In this document: piece by piece, positions 1-7,736 of the stretch | Layout of the letters: each line of letters begins with the position of its first letter | How positions within the stretch are numbered: the stretch's first letter is position 1 | Source: Christensenellaceae bacterium | GTDB taxonomy: Bacteria > Bacillota > Clostridia > Christensenellales > Aristaeellaceae | Direction of reading: 5' to 3' | Assembly (NCBI GenBank): GCA_022510815.1 | Contig: JAFLST010000012.1 | Span: 1 to 64,000, forward strand | DNA: 64,000 nucleotides | Notes under the pieces: generated by a model | The model's database searches: none | Seen by the model: only the letters and a program-made list of their open reading frames with translations | What the model was told of the DNA's origin: nothing | Translations under genes and position numbers: made by a program

Positions 1-7
1 ACTGACC

Positions 8-1066
8 TTAGTCGATTCTGAAGGCGTAGATGGTCGTGGTGTCGTACTTCTCGCCGGGGCGCAGCACAGTGGTGGGGAAGTGCGGCTGGTTGGGGGAATC
101 CGGGTAGTGCTGGGTCTCAAGGCACAGGCCGCTGAAATTGCCGTAGGTCGCGCCGGCCTTGCCGTCCTTCACATTGGTGGTGCAGGCGGTGTAGAGCTGC
201 ACGCCGGGCTGGTCGGTGATGACCTCCATGGTGCGGCCGGATTCCTCATGGTGCACGCAGGCCGCCAGACCCATCGCGCTGCCCTTGCGCAGGACGAAGT
301 TGTGGTCATAGCCGCCCGCGTCGATCATGGTCTGGCAGTCGTTCATGGCGTCCAGACCGTCGCCAAGGAGCAGGCCATCCCGCAGGTCGAGGGGTGTCTG
401 GGACACGGGCCAGTAGTTGCCGGTGGGGATCAGCTCGCTGTCCACCTCGGTCAGCACGTCGCTGTCGATGTAGACGATGTGGTCGCGGATGGTGCCGTGG
501 TCGTGACCGGCGAGGTTGAAATAGGTGTGATTGGTCAGGTTGCAGAGGGTCGCCTTGTCGGTGGTCGCCTCATAACGGATGCCCAGATTGCACAGGTCAT
601 CCCAGCTATAGGTGACGGTCACGTCCAGCGTGCCGGGGAAGTTTTCCTCGCCGTCGGGGCTGACCAGATGCAGCTTCACACTGTCCTTGCCCTTGCCTTC
701 AACGGGGGTCGCCTCCCACAGCTTGGTGGCGAAGTTCTTCGGCCCGCCGTGGAGGCTGTTGCGGCCATTGTTGGCGGCCAGCGTGTAGGTGGCGCCGTCC
801 AGCGTGAACTGCGCGCCGGCGATGCGGTTGCCGTAGCGGCCAATGGTGTCGCCCATGCTGCCGTGGGGGCCGTCGTAGCGGTCGAGGGTGTCGAAGCCCA
901 GCGCCACGTCAGCCAGCTTGCCGTCCCTGTCGGGAACGATGATGGACGTGAGGATCGCGCCGAGGTCGATGAGCTTGATGGATGCGCCGCCCTTGTTGGT
1001 CAGCGTGTACTCCGTGACAGCCTGACCGGCCTTGGTCGTGCCGAAGGGACGAGTCGTGATAGACAT
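8..1066 (-). CDS. galM: Aldose 1-epimerase (mutarotase)
   Basis: This 352-residue protein matches full-length galactose mutarotases, which interconvert the alpha and beta anomers of aldoses such as galactose and glucose in the cytoplasm. Visible family motifs are the GRYGNRI segment (residues about 77-82), NSLHGG (about 103-108), the catalytic-acid His in NHTYFNLAGH (His180) and the C-terminal GLCLETQHYPD segment that carries the catalytic Glu. The start is fixed by AAGGAGGG about 7 nt upstream of the ATG. A TTGACA/TACAAT promoter lies directly upstream, and the gene is divergent from the ArsR-type operon. It stands alone, without galK or galT beside it, so it probably serves general sugar catabolism, including the glycosidases further along the window. 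Family assignment is secure; substrate preference is not visible. Confidence 0.95.
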   Translation of the reverse strand: MSITTRPFGTTKAGQAVTEYTLTNKGGASIKLIDLGAILTSIIVPDRDGKLADVALGFDTLDRYDGPHGSMGDTIGRYGNRIAGAQFTLDGATYTLAANNGRNSLHGGPKNFATKLWEATPVEGKGKDSVKLHLVSPDGEENFPGTLDVTVTYSWDDLCNLGIRYEATTDKATLCNLTNHTYFNLAGHDHGTIRDHIVYIDSDVLTEVDSELIPTGNYWPVSQTPLDLRDGLLLGDGLDAMNDCQTMIDAGGYDHNFVLRKGSAMGLAACVHHEESGRTMEVITDQPGVQLYTACTTNVKDGKAGATYGNFSGLCLETQHYPDSPNQPHFPTTVLRPGEKYDTTTIYAFRID

Positions 1067-1101
1067 GGATAGGCCCTCCTTATGTGCATTGTTTTGGTTC
1101 T

Positions 1102-1129
1102 ATTGTACAGCAATGGGACAGATTGTCAA
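1102..1129 (-). promoter_or_regulatory. Sigma-A promoter of galM
   Basis: On the minus strand, TTGACA (1124-1129) and TACAAT (1102-1107) are separated by 16 bp, about 35 nt upstream of the galM start codon. Confidence 0.75.
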
Positions 1130-1141
1130 GCGGAGCATTTA

Positions 1142-1167
1142 TTTAGATAAATATCTAAAAAGATATT
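1142..1167. promoter_or_regulatory. Nested inverted repeats, likely ArsR-family operator
   Basis: TTTAGATA (1142-1149), two A bases, then TATCTAAA (1152-1159) form a perfect 8-2-8 inverted repeat. It overlaps a second perfect repeat, AATATCT (1150-1156) and AGATATT (1161-1167) with a 4-nt loop. The pair abuts and runs into the -35 box (1166-1171) of the operon encoding an ArsR-type regulator. AT-rich dyads at the promoter are typical ArsR/SmtB operators, so autoregulation is inferred; an effect on the divergent galM promoter 13 bp away is also possible. Confidence 0.6.
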
Positions 1168-1194
1168 GACAAAGCGATAAGATAAAGATATAAT
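1166..1194 (+). promoter_or_regulatory. Consensus sigma-A promoter of the ArsR operon
   Basis: A perfect TTGACA (1166-1171) and a perfect TATAAT (1189-1194) are separated by 17 bp, 20 nt before the first start codon of the operon. The near-ideal promoter with a dyad overlapping its -35 box suggests strong expression that is normally repressed. Confidence 0.85.
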
Positions 1195-1214
1195 TGGATG
1201 CGAGGAGGGATACC

Positions 1215-1571
1215 ATGAAAGAAAAGCTGACGGCATGGCTGACCGACAGGGTTGCGGCATGTGAAGCGCGCAGCACATCGTTAGCCGCCGACGGACGGAG
1301 CGATGAAGCCAAGTTCGAGCGCATCCGGGTCAATGTATACGATTTGTTCCGCACGGCGGTGCAAGCCATCCATCGGGCACAGCCCAATGAAGCGGCTGCA
1401 TGGCAGATGTTCGAGCAGCGGCTGGAGGACATCCCGGCGGCATGGCAGCGGAGCCGCGACTTGGCCCAGCAGCACGGCGACGCGGAAAAGGCGTATATCG
1501 AGCGCGTCAAGCTGGAGGTTGCGGAGGACATTCGCCGTAGCTATGAGGCATTGCGGGGTGAGCAGGCATGA
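1215..1571 (+). CDS. Small helical hypothetical protein, first gene of ArsR operon
   Basis: This is a 118-residue protein, rich in charged residues and predicted by eye to be mostly alpha-helical, with no signal peptide or membrane segment. I do not recognise a named family. The ATG at 1215 has a good GAGGAGG ribosome-binding site 6-7 nt upstream; an in-frame codon at 1194 lies inside the -10 box and can be excluded. The last 4 nt overlap the start of the ArsR/DUF2087 regulator (ATGA), so the two are translationally coupled and probably work together. It may be a partner, effector or antagonist of the regulator, but this is only context. No Cys pair or obvious metal ligand cluster is visible. 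Confidence 0.75.
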   Translation: MKEKLTAWLTDRVAACEARSTSLAADGRSDEAKFERIRVNVYDLFRTAVQAIHRAQPNEAAAWQMFEQRLEDIPAAWQRSRDLAQQHGDAEKAYIERVKLEVAEDIRRSYEALRGEQA

Positions 1572-2116
1572 AAGAGTTGGAGGCAGTCGCGCTGTTCAAG
1601 TGCCTCGCGGACAAATCGCGGCTGCAGATCCTGCAGTCGCTGGCGCTGGAGGATATGTATGTGGAGCGTCTGGCCGAGCGGCTGGGCGTTACGCCGCCGA
1701 CGGTGTCGTTCCATCTGAAAAAGTTAGCGGAGGCGGGGCTTGTCCGCTCCTATCGCACCCAGTATTACGCCATGTACACGCTGTGCCGGGAAATGCTCGA
1801 GGCGCGGATGATCGACCTGATCCGGCAGGACGCCGGAGAGGAGGACATGCAGGCCAAGAGGGACGAGGCTTACCGCCAGAAGGTGATCGCGGCATTCTTT
1901 GAGTACGGCAAGCTCAAGAGCATCCCCGCGCAGAAGAAGAAGGAGCGCATCGTGCTTGAGGAGCTGGTCAAAGGCTTCGAGCCGGGGCGCAAGTACACCG
2001 AGCGCGAGGTGAATATCATCCTTGCGGACGCTTACGACGACTTCTGCACCCTGCGCCGGGACATGATCGGCGAAGGCCTGCTGTGCAGGGAAAGCGGCGT
2101 CTACTGGCGGCCATAG
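1568..2116 (+). CDS. ArsR-type winged-helix regulator with C-terminal DUF2087 domain
   Basis: This 182-residue transcription regulator has two parts. Residues about 5-80 form an ArsR-like winged helix (LADKSRLQILQSL, then RLAERLGVTPPTVSFHLKKL with the recognition helix near 41-52). Residues about 110-178 match DUF2087 (SIPAQKKKERIVLEELV, FEPGRKYTEREVN, DFCTLRRDMI, then GLLCRE). The DUF2087 module accompanies helix-turn-helix domains in many Firmicutes; its ligand is unknown. The start overlaps the stop of the preceding gene (ATGA). The dyads at 1142-1167 are the likely operator, implying negative autoregulation. No clear metal-binding Cys cluster of classical ArsR sensors is present, so metal sensing should not be assumed. 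Confidence 0.88.
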   Translation: MKELEAVALFKCLADKSRLQILQSLALEDMYVERLAERLGVTPPTVSFHLKKLAEAGLVRSYRTQYYAMYTLCREMLEARMIDLIRQDAGEEDMQAKRDEAYRQKVIAAFFEYGKLKSIPAQKKKERIVLEELVKGFEPGRKYTEREVNIILADAYDDFCTLRRDMIGEGLLCRESGVYWRP

Positions 2117-2122
2117 CAAAGA

Positions 2123-2149
2123 GGAGACCTTCAGCAGAAGGTCTCCTTT
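2123..2149. terminator. Bidirectional intrinsic terminator
   Basis: A perfect 10-bp stem (GGAGACCTTC/GAAGGTCTCC, 2123-2132 and 2137-2146) with loop AGCA is followed by TTT. It sits between the convergent ArsR-type gene and the unknown minus-strand gene. Confidence 0.85.
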
Positions 2150-2150
2150 G

Positions 2151-2987
2151 TTATGCTTCCTGAATCAGCAGCCAGTAGCCCTGACCGTCGCGGCCCGGCT
2201 GCCATGAATACCCTTGCAATCCGCCGGGGGGCAGCACGTCCTGCCGTCCCGGGAGCGCGTAGGCGGCGCGGTCGATGGCATGCCCGCTGACGTGAACGCC
2301 GACCATGCCATACTCCGATGGACTTCCGGCCTTGAGCGGCACGCGCACGAAGCGCCAGCCGGGGGCTTCAAAAGGCGCGCAGGGGGTCAGTGTGTCAAAA
2401 TATTCCCGCAGGTCGGTCACGCTGTCGGGCCAGCGCAGGTCGTGCAGCCGAAGCATGCTGTCGGAGGGCAGCGCCTCTTCCTCACCGGGGAAGTCGATCA
2501 TCAGCGCGGCACGGGTCGGAACAGGCTCCAGCGGCGGTGCTGGCGGGTCGGGGATATCGAGGGACGGCGTGGGCGTCATATCGCCGCAGGGGACGGTCAG
2601 ATAGCGGCGCAGGGCCTCCTGAAGCTGCCAGAGGGTGCAGCGGGGCGGCTTGGAAAGGAAGCCGCAGAGCCTGATCTGCGGGTCGGGCCAGTCGGAGGTC
2701 AGCAGGATGGCGTCATAGCCCTGCAGCGCGGTCAGGGGCAGATTCTCCCGATGGAGCGTGCCCATGCGGCTGGGGGTGACGGTGATCAGGCCGAGGTCAA
2801 GCACGGCGCTGTCGGGGCTGTGGCCGGAGAGCAGCACGGTACGCAGCGTGTCGCAGTCCGGCAGCGATGAGGCGTGAACGGTGACCAGTCCCCGATTGCG
2901 GCAAACCTCCAGCCGGGCGAATCCGGCGGCATGGCAGCCCACGGGGCGGAGCATCACATATTGGCGGGTCAGCGGCGTGGAGCGCAT
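2151..2987 (-). CDS. Conserved-looking protein of unknown function
   Basis: This is a 278-residue protein that I cannot assign to a family. The start is the second of two ATGs (2985-2987): GGAGGG lies 7 nt upstream of it, whereas the first ATG (2991-2993) abuts the ribosome-binding site. The N-terminal half has an alternating hydrophobic pattern (about residues 25-90, with SGHSPDSAVLDLGLITV and RMGTLHRENLPL), suggesting a beta-rich fold. A proline-rich linker (about residues 135-155) leads to a C-terminal half ending in GYSWQPGRDGQGYWLLIQEA. There is no signal peptide or membrane segment. It is divergent from recQ and shares a terminator with the ArsR operon. Confidence 0.7.
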   Translation of the reverse strand: MRSTPLTRQYVMLRPVGCHAAGFARLEVCRNRGLVTVHASSLPDCDTLRTVLLSGHSPDSAVLDLGLITVTPSRMGTLHRENLPLTALQGYDAILLTSDWPDPQIRLCGFLSKPPRCTLWQLQEALRRYLTVPCGDMTPTPSLDIPDPPAPPLEPVPTRAALMIDFPGEEEALPSDSMLRLHDLRWPDSVTDLREYFDTLTPCAPFEAPGWRFVRVPLKAGSPSEYGMVGVHVSGHAIDRAAYALPGRQDVLPPGGLQGYSWQPGRDGQGYWLLIQEA

Positions 2988-3090
2988 GGGCATCCCTCCT
3001 GTTTCAGAAAAGGGTATGCGCGGAGAAGGGGAGCGATAACAACGGCGCATCGGCCGATGAAGCTTTTTCAAAACTTTGTGCGGTGTTCGC

Positions 3091-3119
3091 TTTTCAAAGG
3101 GAACAGAATGCGCTACAAT
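3091..3119 (+). promoter_or_regulatory. Likely sigma-A promoter of recQ
   Basis: TTTTCA (3091-3096) and TACAAT (3114-3119) are separated by 17 bp, about 30 nt upstream of the recQ start codon. The -35 box is imperfect. Confidence 0.6.
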
Positions 3120-3149
3120 GATGCCAATGCTGACACGGGAGGCGCACAG

Positions 3150-4949
3150 ATGAACGCCTGTGAAACCCTGAAACACTACTTTGGCTACGACGAATTCCGA
3201 GAGGGGCAGGAGACGCTGGTGAACGCGCTGCTTGCTGGTCGGGACGCGCTGGGCGTCATGCCGACGGGCGCGGGCAAGTCGATTTGCTATCAGGTGCCCG
3301 CGCTGATGATGGCGGGCGTGACGCTGGTGGTCTCGCCGCTGATTTCGCTGATGGCCGATCAGGTGGCGGCGCTGCGCAGCGCGGGAATTCCGGCGGCGTA
3401 TCTCAACAGCTCCCTTTCTCCGTCGCAGCTTGAGCTGGCAACCCGCCGGGCGAGGGAAGGACAGTACCGCATCATCTACATCGCGCCGGAGCGGCTGGAA
3501 GCGCCGTCGTTTCTGGATTTCGCGAAGTCGGTGAGCGTCTCGATGATCGCGGTGGACGAGGCCCACTGCGTCTCCCAGTGGGGACAGGACTTCCGCCCGG
3601 TGTATCTACGTATCGCCGATTTTGTGGCGCAGCTTCCCGTGCGCCCGGTGATTGGCGCCTTCACAGCTACGGCGACGGAGCGTGTCCGGGAGGATATCAT
3701 CCGTCTGCTGGGGCTCCGGGAGCCGGTCATTGCGTCTACGGGTTTTGACCGGCCCAATCTGTACTTTGAGGTGCTGAAGCCGAAGAACCGCTACGGGGCG
3801 CTGACGGCGATTCTGTCGGAAAAGCGCGGCGAGGCAGGCGTGGTGTATTGCGCGACGCGCAAGACGGTGGAGGAGGTCTGCGGCAGACTGCAAGCGGAGG
3901 GCTTTGCGGCGGCGAGGTATCACGCGGGGCTGTCCGACGAGGAGCGGCGCGCCAGTCAGGAGGATTTCCAGTATGACCGGGTGCAGGTGATGGTGGCGAC
4001 CAACGCCTTCGGCATGGGCATCGACAAGAGCAATGTGCGATATGTCATTCACTACAACATGCCGCGGTCGATGGAAGCCTATTATCAGGAGGCGGGCCGC
4101 GCCGGACGCGACGGCGACGCGGCGGAGTGCGTGCTTCTCTACAGTCCGCAGGACATTGTCACGGGCAAATGGATGATCCAGCACGGCGCGCCCAACGAGG
4201 AGCTGTCGCTGGTGGAGCAGAATCAGGTACGGCGGCTGGAGCTGCAGCGGCTCAACACGATGATTGACTACTGCACAAAGCCGGGGTGTCTCCGGCGGCG
4301 CATCCTGAACTACTTCGGCGATGCGGCGGGTGAGGACTGCGGAGATTGCGGCGGCTGCACGGGTGGGCGCTTTGGCGAAGCGGCTCTGGCGAGGCGGTCG
4401 CGTCGGGACGCAAAGGACAGGCAGACACTGCGGGAATCGGCGCAGCAGGATCGGTATGTTGCGGAAGAGGCGCTGTTTGAGCGGCTTCGGGCGGCGCGGC
4501 TGAAGCTGGCAAGGGCGAACGAGGTCCCGGCGTATGCGATCTGCAGCGACAAATCCCTTGCGGACATGGCCCGGCGCAAGCCCGGCAGCAGAAGCGAACT
4601 GCTCGGGGTTTACGGCATCGGTCAGGTCAAAGCGGACCGCTATGGCGAAGCGTTTCTGGAGGCCATCCGGGCCTTTGAGAATGGCGAGGCAATGCAGCTT
4701 GCAGGGGTTTCCGATCGCTCGGATGCTCTGTATGAACGGCTCCGGTCGGCGAGGCTGGGACTGGCGAGGGTGATGCGTGTTCCGGCATATGTGATCTGCA
4801 GCGACAGGACACTCAAGGACATGGCGCGGCGCCGCCCGCGAGACCGGGACGACCTGCTGAAGGTCTACGGTATTGGCGAGGTCAAGGCGGACAGCTACGG
4901 CGAGGCATTCCTTGAGGTTATCCGGGAGTATGAAAGCGCAATAAAATAA
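3150..4949 (+). CDS. recQ: ATP-dependent DNA helicase, RecQ family with two HRDC domains
   Basis: This 599-residue protein is a RecQ-family 3'-5' DNA helicase, acting in recombination and replication-fork repair. It shows Walker A (MPTGAGKS, residues 37-44), the DEAH box (VDEAHCVSQWG), the helicase motif VI region (YQEAGRAGRDG) and a RecQ zinc module (Cys-rich, about residues 370-405, with LRRRILNYFG and CGDCGGC). About 35 residues later come two similar HRDC domains (about 438-510 and 523-597), each with the VPAYxICSDxxLxDMARR and VYGIGxVKAD pattern. The winged-helix RQC domain normally found between the zinc module and HRDC appears to be missing. The start at 3150 has GGGAGG 7 nt upstream. 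The gene stands alone. Confidence 0.93.
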   Translation: MNACETLKHYFGYDEFREGQETLVNALLAGRDALGVMPTGAGKSICYQVPALMMAGVTLVVSPLISLMADQVAALRSAGIPAAYLNSSLSPSQLELATRRAREGQYRIIYIAPERLEAPSFLDFAKSVSVSMIAVDEAHCVSQWGQDFRPVYLRIADFVAQLPVRPVIGAFTATATERVREDIIRLLGLREPVIASTGFDRPNLYFEVLKPKNRYGALTAILSEKRGEAGVVYCATRKTVEEVCGRLQAEGFAAARYHAGLSDEERRASQEDFQYDRVQVMVATNAFGMGIDKSNVRYVIHYNMPRSMEAYYQEAGRAGRDGDAAECVLLYSPQDIVTGKWMIQHGAPNEELSLVEQNQVRRLELQRLNTMIDYCTKPGCLRRRILNYFGDAAGEDCGDCGGCTGGRFGEAALARRSRRDAKDRQTLRESAQQDRYVAEEALFERLRAARLKLARANEVPAYAICSDKSLADMARRKPGSRSELLGVYGIGQVKADRYGEAFLEAIRAFENGEAMQLAGVSDRSDALYERLRSARLGLARVMRVPAYVICSDRTLKDMARRRPRDRDDLLKVYGIGEVKADSYGEAFLEVIREYESAIK

Positions 4950-4980
4950 CGGCTGGGATACACTCCACAGCCGTTGATAT
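4948..4980. terminator. Hairpin terminator between recQ and the exporter operon
   Basis: An 8-bp stem (AACGGCTG, 4948-4955, and CAGCCGTT, 4968-4975) lies between convergent genes. On the minus strand it is followed by ATTTTATT, so it serves the exporter operon best; the T-tract on the plus strand is poor. Confidence 0.65.
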
Positions 4981-4991
4981 GGGTTCGGCAA

Positions 4992-5756
4992 TCAGCCGAG
5001 ATTCAGCTCCCGATAGCGCTGGATGCCTTCCTTCACACTGCCGTCGAAGACAACATGGCTGTCATCAATCACGATGCAGCGGTTGCACATGCTTTCGACC
5101 AGCTCCATGCTGTGTGAGACCATGAGCATGATCTTCGACTCTTGGAACAGCGTCTCAATGCGCCGGGTAGCCTTATCGATGAAGTTGACGTCACCGCCGG
5201 CGAAGATTTCGTCCACGATGAGGATATCGGGCTTGATGGCCGTAGCCACGGTGAAGGCAAGGCGCATGTACATGCCGGAGGAATAATACTTGACGGGATA
5301 GTCAATGAACTCGCCAATATCCGCGAACTCAATGATTTCCTGCTCAAGCACCTTGATCTCCTCAGGCTTGAAGCCCAGAATGACGCCGTTGAGGTAGATG
5401 TTTTCGCGGCCCGTCAGCTCGGCATTGAAGCCCGCGCCCAGCTCGATCAGCGGCGCGACGGAGCCCTGAATGTCGACGACGCCCTTGGTGGGCGTGTAGA
5501 TTCGGGACACCAGCTTGAGCAACGTGCTCTTGCCCGCGCCGTTGCGGCCGATGATGCCGACACGGTCGCCTTCCTGAAAGGTCAGATTGATATCGTTGAG
5601 AACCCAGAATTCCTTATAAGCCTGCTCGCGATAGCGCTTCTTGAAGCGGTTCACAATCGCTTCCTTCATGGACAGGCCCTTGTCGCTGTACAGCTTGAAC
5701 AGCAAGGATACATCCTTGAATTCAACGCGTGCCGGCTGTTTGCTCTCTGCCATCAT
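4992..5756 (-). CDS. Polysaccharide export ABC transporter, ATP-binding protein (Wzt/TagH type)
   Basis: This 254-residue ATPase powers export of an undecaprenyl-linked polysaccharide or teichoic-acid-like polymer through an ABC-2 channel. Seen are Walker A (GRNGAGKST), the signature YSSGMYMRLAF in place of a strict LSGGQ, which is typical of this subfamily, Walker B (DILIVDEIFAGGD) and the switch His (VSHSMELVE). It lacks the C-terminal carbohydrate-binding extension of some Wzt proteins, so export is probably not controlled by terminal sugar recognition. The start follows AAGGAG; two adjacent ATGs (5754-5756 and 5751-5753) are both possible. It starts 10 nt after the permease gene ends, so they form one transcription unit. 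Confidence 0.9.
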   Translation of the reverse strand: MMAESKQPARVEFKDVSLLFKLYSDKGLSMKEAIVNRFKKRYREQAYKEFWVLNDINLTFQEGDRVGIIGRNGAGKSTLLKLVSRIYTPTKGVVDIQGSVAPLIELGAGFNAELTGRENIYLNGVILGFKPEEIKVLEQEIIEFADIGEFIDYPVKYYSSGMYMRLAFTVATAIKPDILIVDEIFAGGDVNFIDKATRRIETLFQESKIMLMVSHSMELVESMCNRCIVIDDSHVVFDGSVKEGIQRYRELNLG

Positions 5757-5766
5757 GAAACTCCTT

Positions 5767-6546
5767 TTACAGTCTGTAGACAAAGTCGCGCTCGCGGCGG
5801 TAGAAGACGAACAGGCCCACGAACAGGACGACCACCGCGATCACGGTCGTTATCACAAGGGTCTGCTCCGACGGAATCATGTGATCGTAGATCGGGCCGC
5901 GGAAAAGCTGGATGAAGTAATACATCGGGTTCATGAGGAAAACAGGCTGCAGGTTTTCCGAGATGAGATCCAGCGGATAGATGATCGGGGTCAGGTAGTA
6001 CCATGCGCTCATGAGCACGTTGATCAGGTAGGGGATATCGCGGAAATAGACGCAGGCGGTGGTTGTCAGCAGCGATACGCCGGTGACGAGCACGAACAGA
6101 ATCGCGAAGGATACCGGCAGGAAAAGCAGCGCTGGCGAAATGGTCGCCTGCCTGAACAGCAGGATGAAGAACAGCGCGACAAACTGGAACAGGACATTGA
6201 TAAAGATGGTCAGCACATTGGAGAGGGGAAAGACGATCTTCGGCACATAGATTTTCTTGATGAAGCCCTCAGCGGTCACGATGGAGCTGGCGCCGATCTC
6301 GGCGGCCTGCGCGAAGAAACTCCATGGCAGCATGGCCGAGTAGAGGAAAACCACATAGTCCCTGATGTTCAGGCGCATGATGTTGCTGAAAACAGCAGCG
6401 AGGATCAGCATATTGGCCAGCGGATTGATGACCGACCAGAAGAAGCCGAGGATGCTGCGCTTATATTTCACCGTCAGTGCCTGATTGACCAGATTTTTGA
6501 TGATGAACCTGCTTTGCGTCACTTCAGTGTACAGGCGTTTAATCAT
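5767..6546 (-). CDS. Polysaccharide export ABC-2 permease (Wzm/TagG type)
   Basis: This 259-residue integral membrane protein is the channel partner of the following ATPase. It has an amphipathic N-terminus (VKYKRSILGFFWSVINPL, diagnostic of the ABC-2 polysaccharide export family) and about six hydrophobic segments, including LFPVSFAILFVLVTGVSLL-like and LVITTVIAVVVLFVGLFVFY-like stretches. The start chosen gives the family-typical N-terminus MIKRLYTEV; a longer in-frame reading upstream is Arg/Pro-rich and unlikely. Encoded with the dTDP-sugar genes upstream (rfbA-rfbC-rfbB), it probably exports a deoxyhexose-containing surface glycan. Confidence 0.9.
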   Translation of the reverse strand: MIKRLYTEVTQSRFIIKNLVNQALTVKYKRSILGFFWSVINPLANMLILAAVFSNIMRLNIRDYVVFLYSAMLPWSFFAQAAEIGASSIVTAEGFIKKIYVPKIVFPLSNVLTIFINVLFQFVALFFILLFRQATISPALLFLPVSFAILFVLVTGVSLLTTTACVYFRDIPYLINVLMSAWYYLTPIIYPLDLISENLQPVFLMNPMYYFIQLFRGPIYDHMIPSEQTLVITTVIAVVVLFVGLFVFYRRERDFVYRL

Positions 6547-6699
6547 GGCATAAACCTCGTTATATGACAGAATTGGGCATTCGCGGATGGGGCGGCGATT
6601 CTTGCGGAAAAGCCGGGACGCGGCGGCAGGGCCAGCGGCCGGATTTCCGACGGCTGACCCTGTCCGTTTGCAGCGCCGCATGACTGCGGAATCCGCGAT

Positions 6700-7719
6700 T
6701 TACCGATTTCCGTACATTTTCTCATAGTAGTTCTGATACTCGCCGGAGATGATGGTCTCCCACCACTCGCGGTTGTCCAGATACCACTGGATCGTCTTCT
6801 TGATGCCGTCAGCGAACTTCGTTTCCGGCAGCCAGCCTAACTCGCTGTGAATCTTCGTCGGGTCGATCGCGTAGCGCATGTCGTGGCCCTTGCGGTCGGA
6901 GACATGGGTGATCAGACTCTCGGGCTTGCCAAGCTCCTTGCAGATGAGCTTGACGATGTCGATGTTCTTCATCTCGTTGTGGCCGCCGATGTTGTAGACC
7001 TCACCGACGCGGCCCTTGTGGATGATCAGGTCGATGGCCTTGCAGTGATCCTCGACGTAGAGCCAGTCGCGGACGTTCAGGCCCTCGCCGTAGACGGGCA
7101 GGGGCTTGTCGTTCAGCGCGTTGGCGATCATCAGCGGGATCAGCTTCTCCGGGAAGTGATAGGGGCCGTAATTGTTGGAGCAGCGGCTGATGGTCACCGG
7201 GAGGCCGAAGGTACGGTGATAGGCCAGCACCAGCAGGTCAGCGCCCGCCTTGGAGGAGGAGTAGGGGCTGGAGGTGTGGATGGGCGTGGTCTCGGTGAAG
7301 AACAGGTCGGGGCGGTCCAGCGGCAGATCGCCGTAGACCTCGTCGGTCGACACCTGATGATACCGCGTGATGCCGTACTTGCGGCAGGCGTCCATCAGCG
7401 TGGCGGTGCCCATGATGTTGGTCTGCAGGAATACGCCCGGATCCTCGATCGAGCGGTCCACATGGCTCTCCGCCGCAAAGTTCACGACAATGTCAGGATG
7501 CTCCTCCTCGAAGAGCTGGAAAACAGCCTCACGGTCGCAGATGTCCGCCTTCACAAAGCGGAAGTTCGGGTTGTCCATCACGGGCTTGAGGGTGGACAGG
7601 TTGCCTGCGTAGGTCAGCTTGTCCAGACAGATAATGCGGTAGTCCGGGTACTTGCCCAGCATATGGAAAATGAAGTTCGAGCCGATAAAGCCCGCGCCGC
7701 CGGTTACGATGATTGTCAT
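6700..7719 (-). CDS. rfbB: dTDP-glucose 4,6-dehydratase
   Basis: This 339-residue NAD-dependent extended SDR enzyme converts dTDP-glucose to dTDP-4-keto-6-deoxyglucose, the second step of dTDP-L-rhamnose synthesis. The N-terminal GGAGFIGSNF motif binds NAD; STDEVYGDLP and YSSSKAGAD (Tyr-x-x-x-Lys) are the catalytic motifs of this family, and SNNYGPYHFPEKLIP is the conserved sugar-nucleotide segment. It follows rfbC with a 17-nt gap in the order rfbA-rfbC-rfbB. The length is normal. The product can also feed other 6-deoxy sugars, which matters because no rfbD reductase is seen in the window. Confidence 0.96.
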   Translation of the reverse strand: MTIIVTGGAGFIGSNFIFHMLGKYPDYRIICLDKLTYAGNLSTLKPVMDNPNFRFVKADICDREAVFQLFEEEHPDIVVNFAAESHVDRSIEDPGVFLQTNIMGTATLMDACRKYGITRYHQVSTDEVYGDLPLDRPDLFFTETTPIHTSSPYSSSKAGADLLVLAYHRTFGLPVTISRCSNNYGPYHFPEKLIPLMIANALNDKPLPVYGEGLNVRDWLYVEDHCKAIDLIIHKGRVGEVYNIGGHNEMKNIDIVKLICKELGKPESLITHVSDRKGHDMRYAIDPTKIHSELGWLPETKFADGIKKTIQWYLDNREWWETIISGEYQNYYEKMYGNR

Positions 7720-7736
7720 GGGATATGCCTCCTGTA

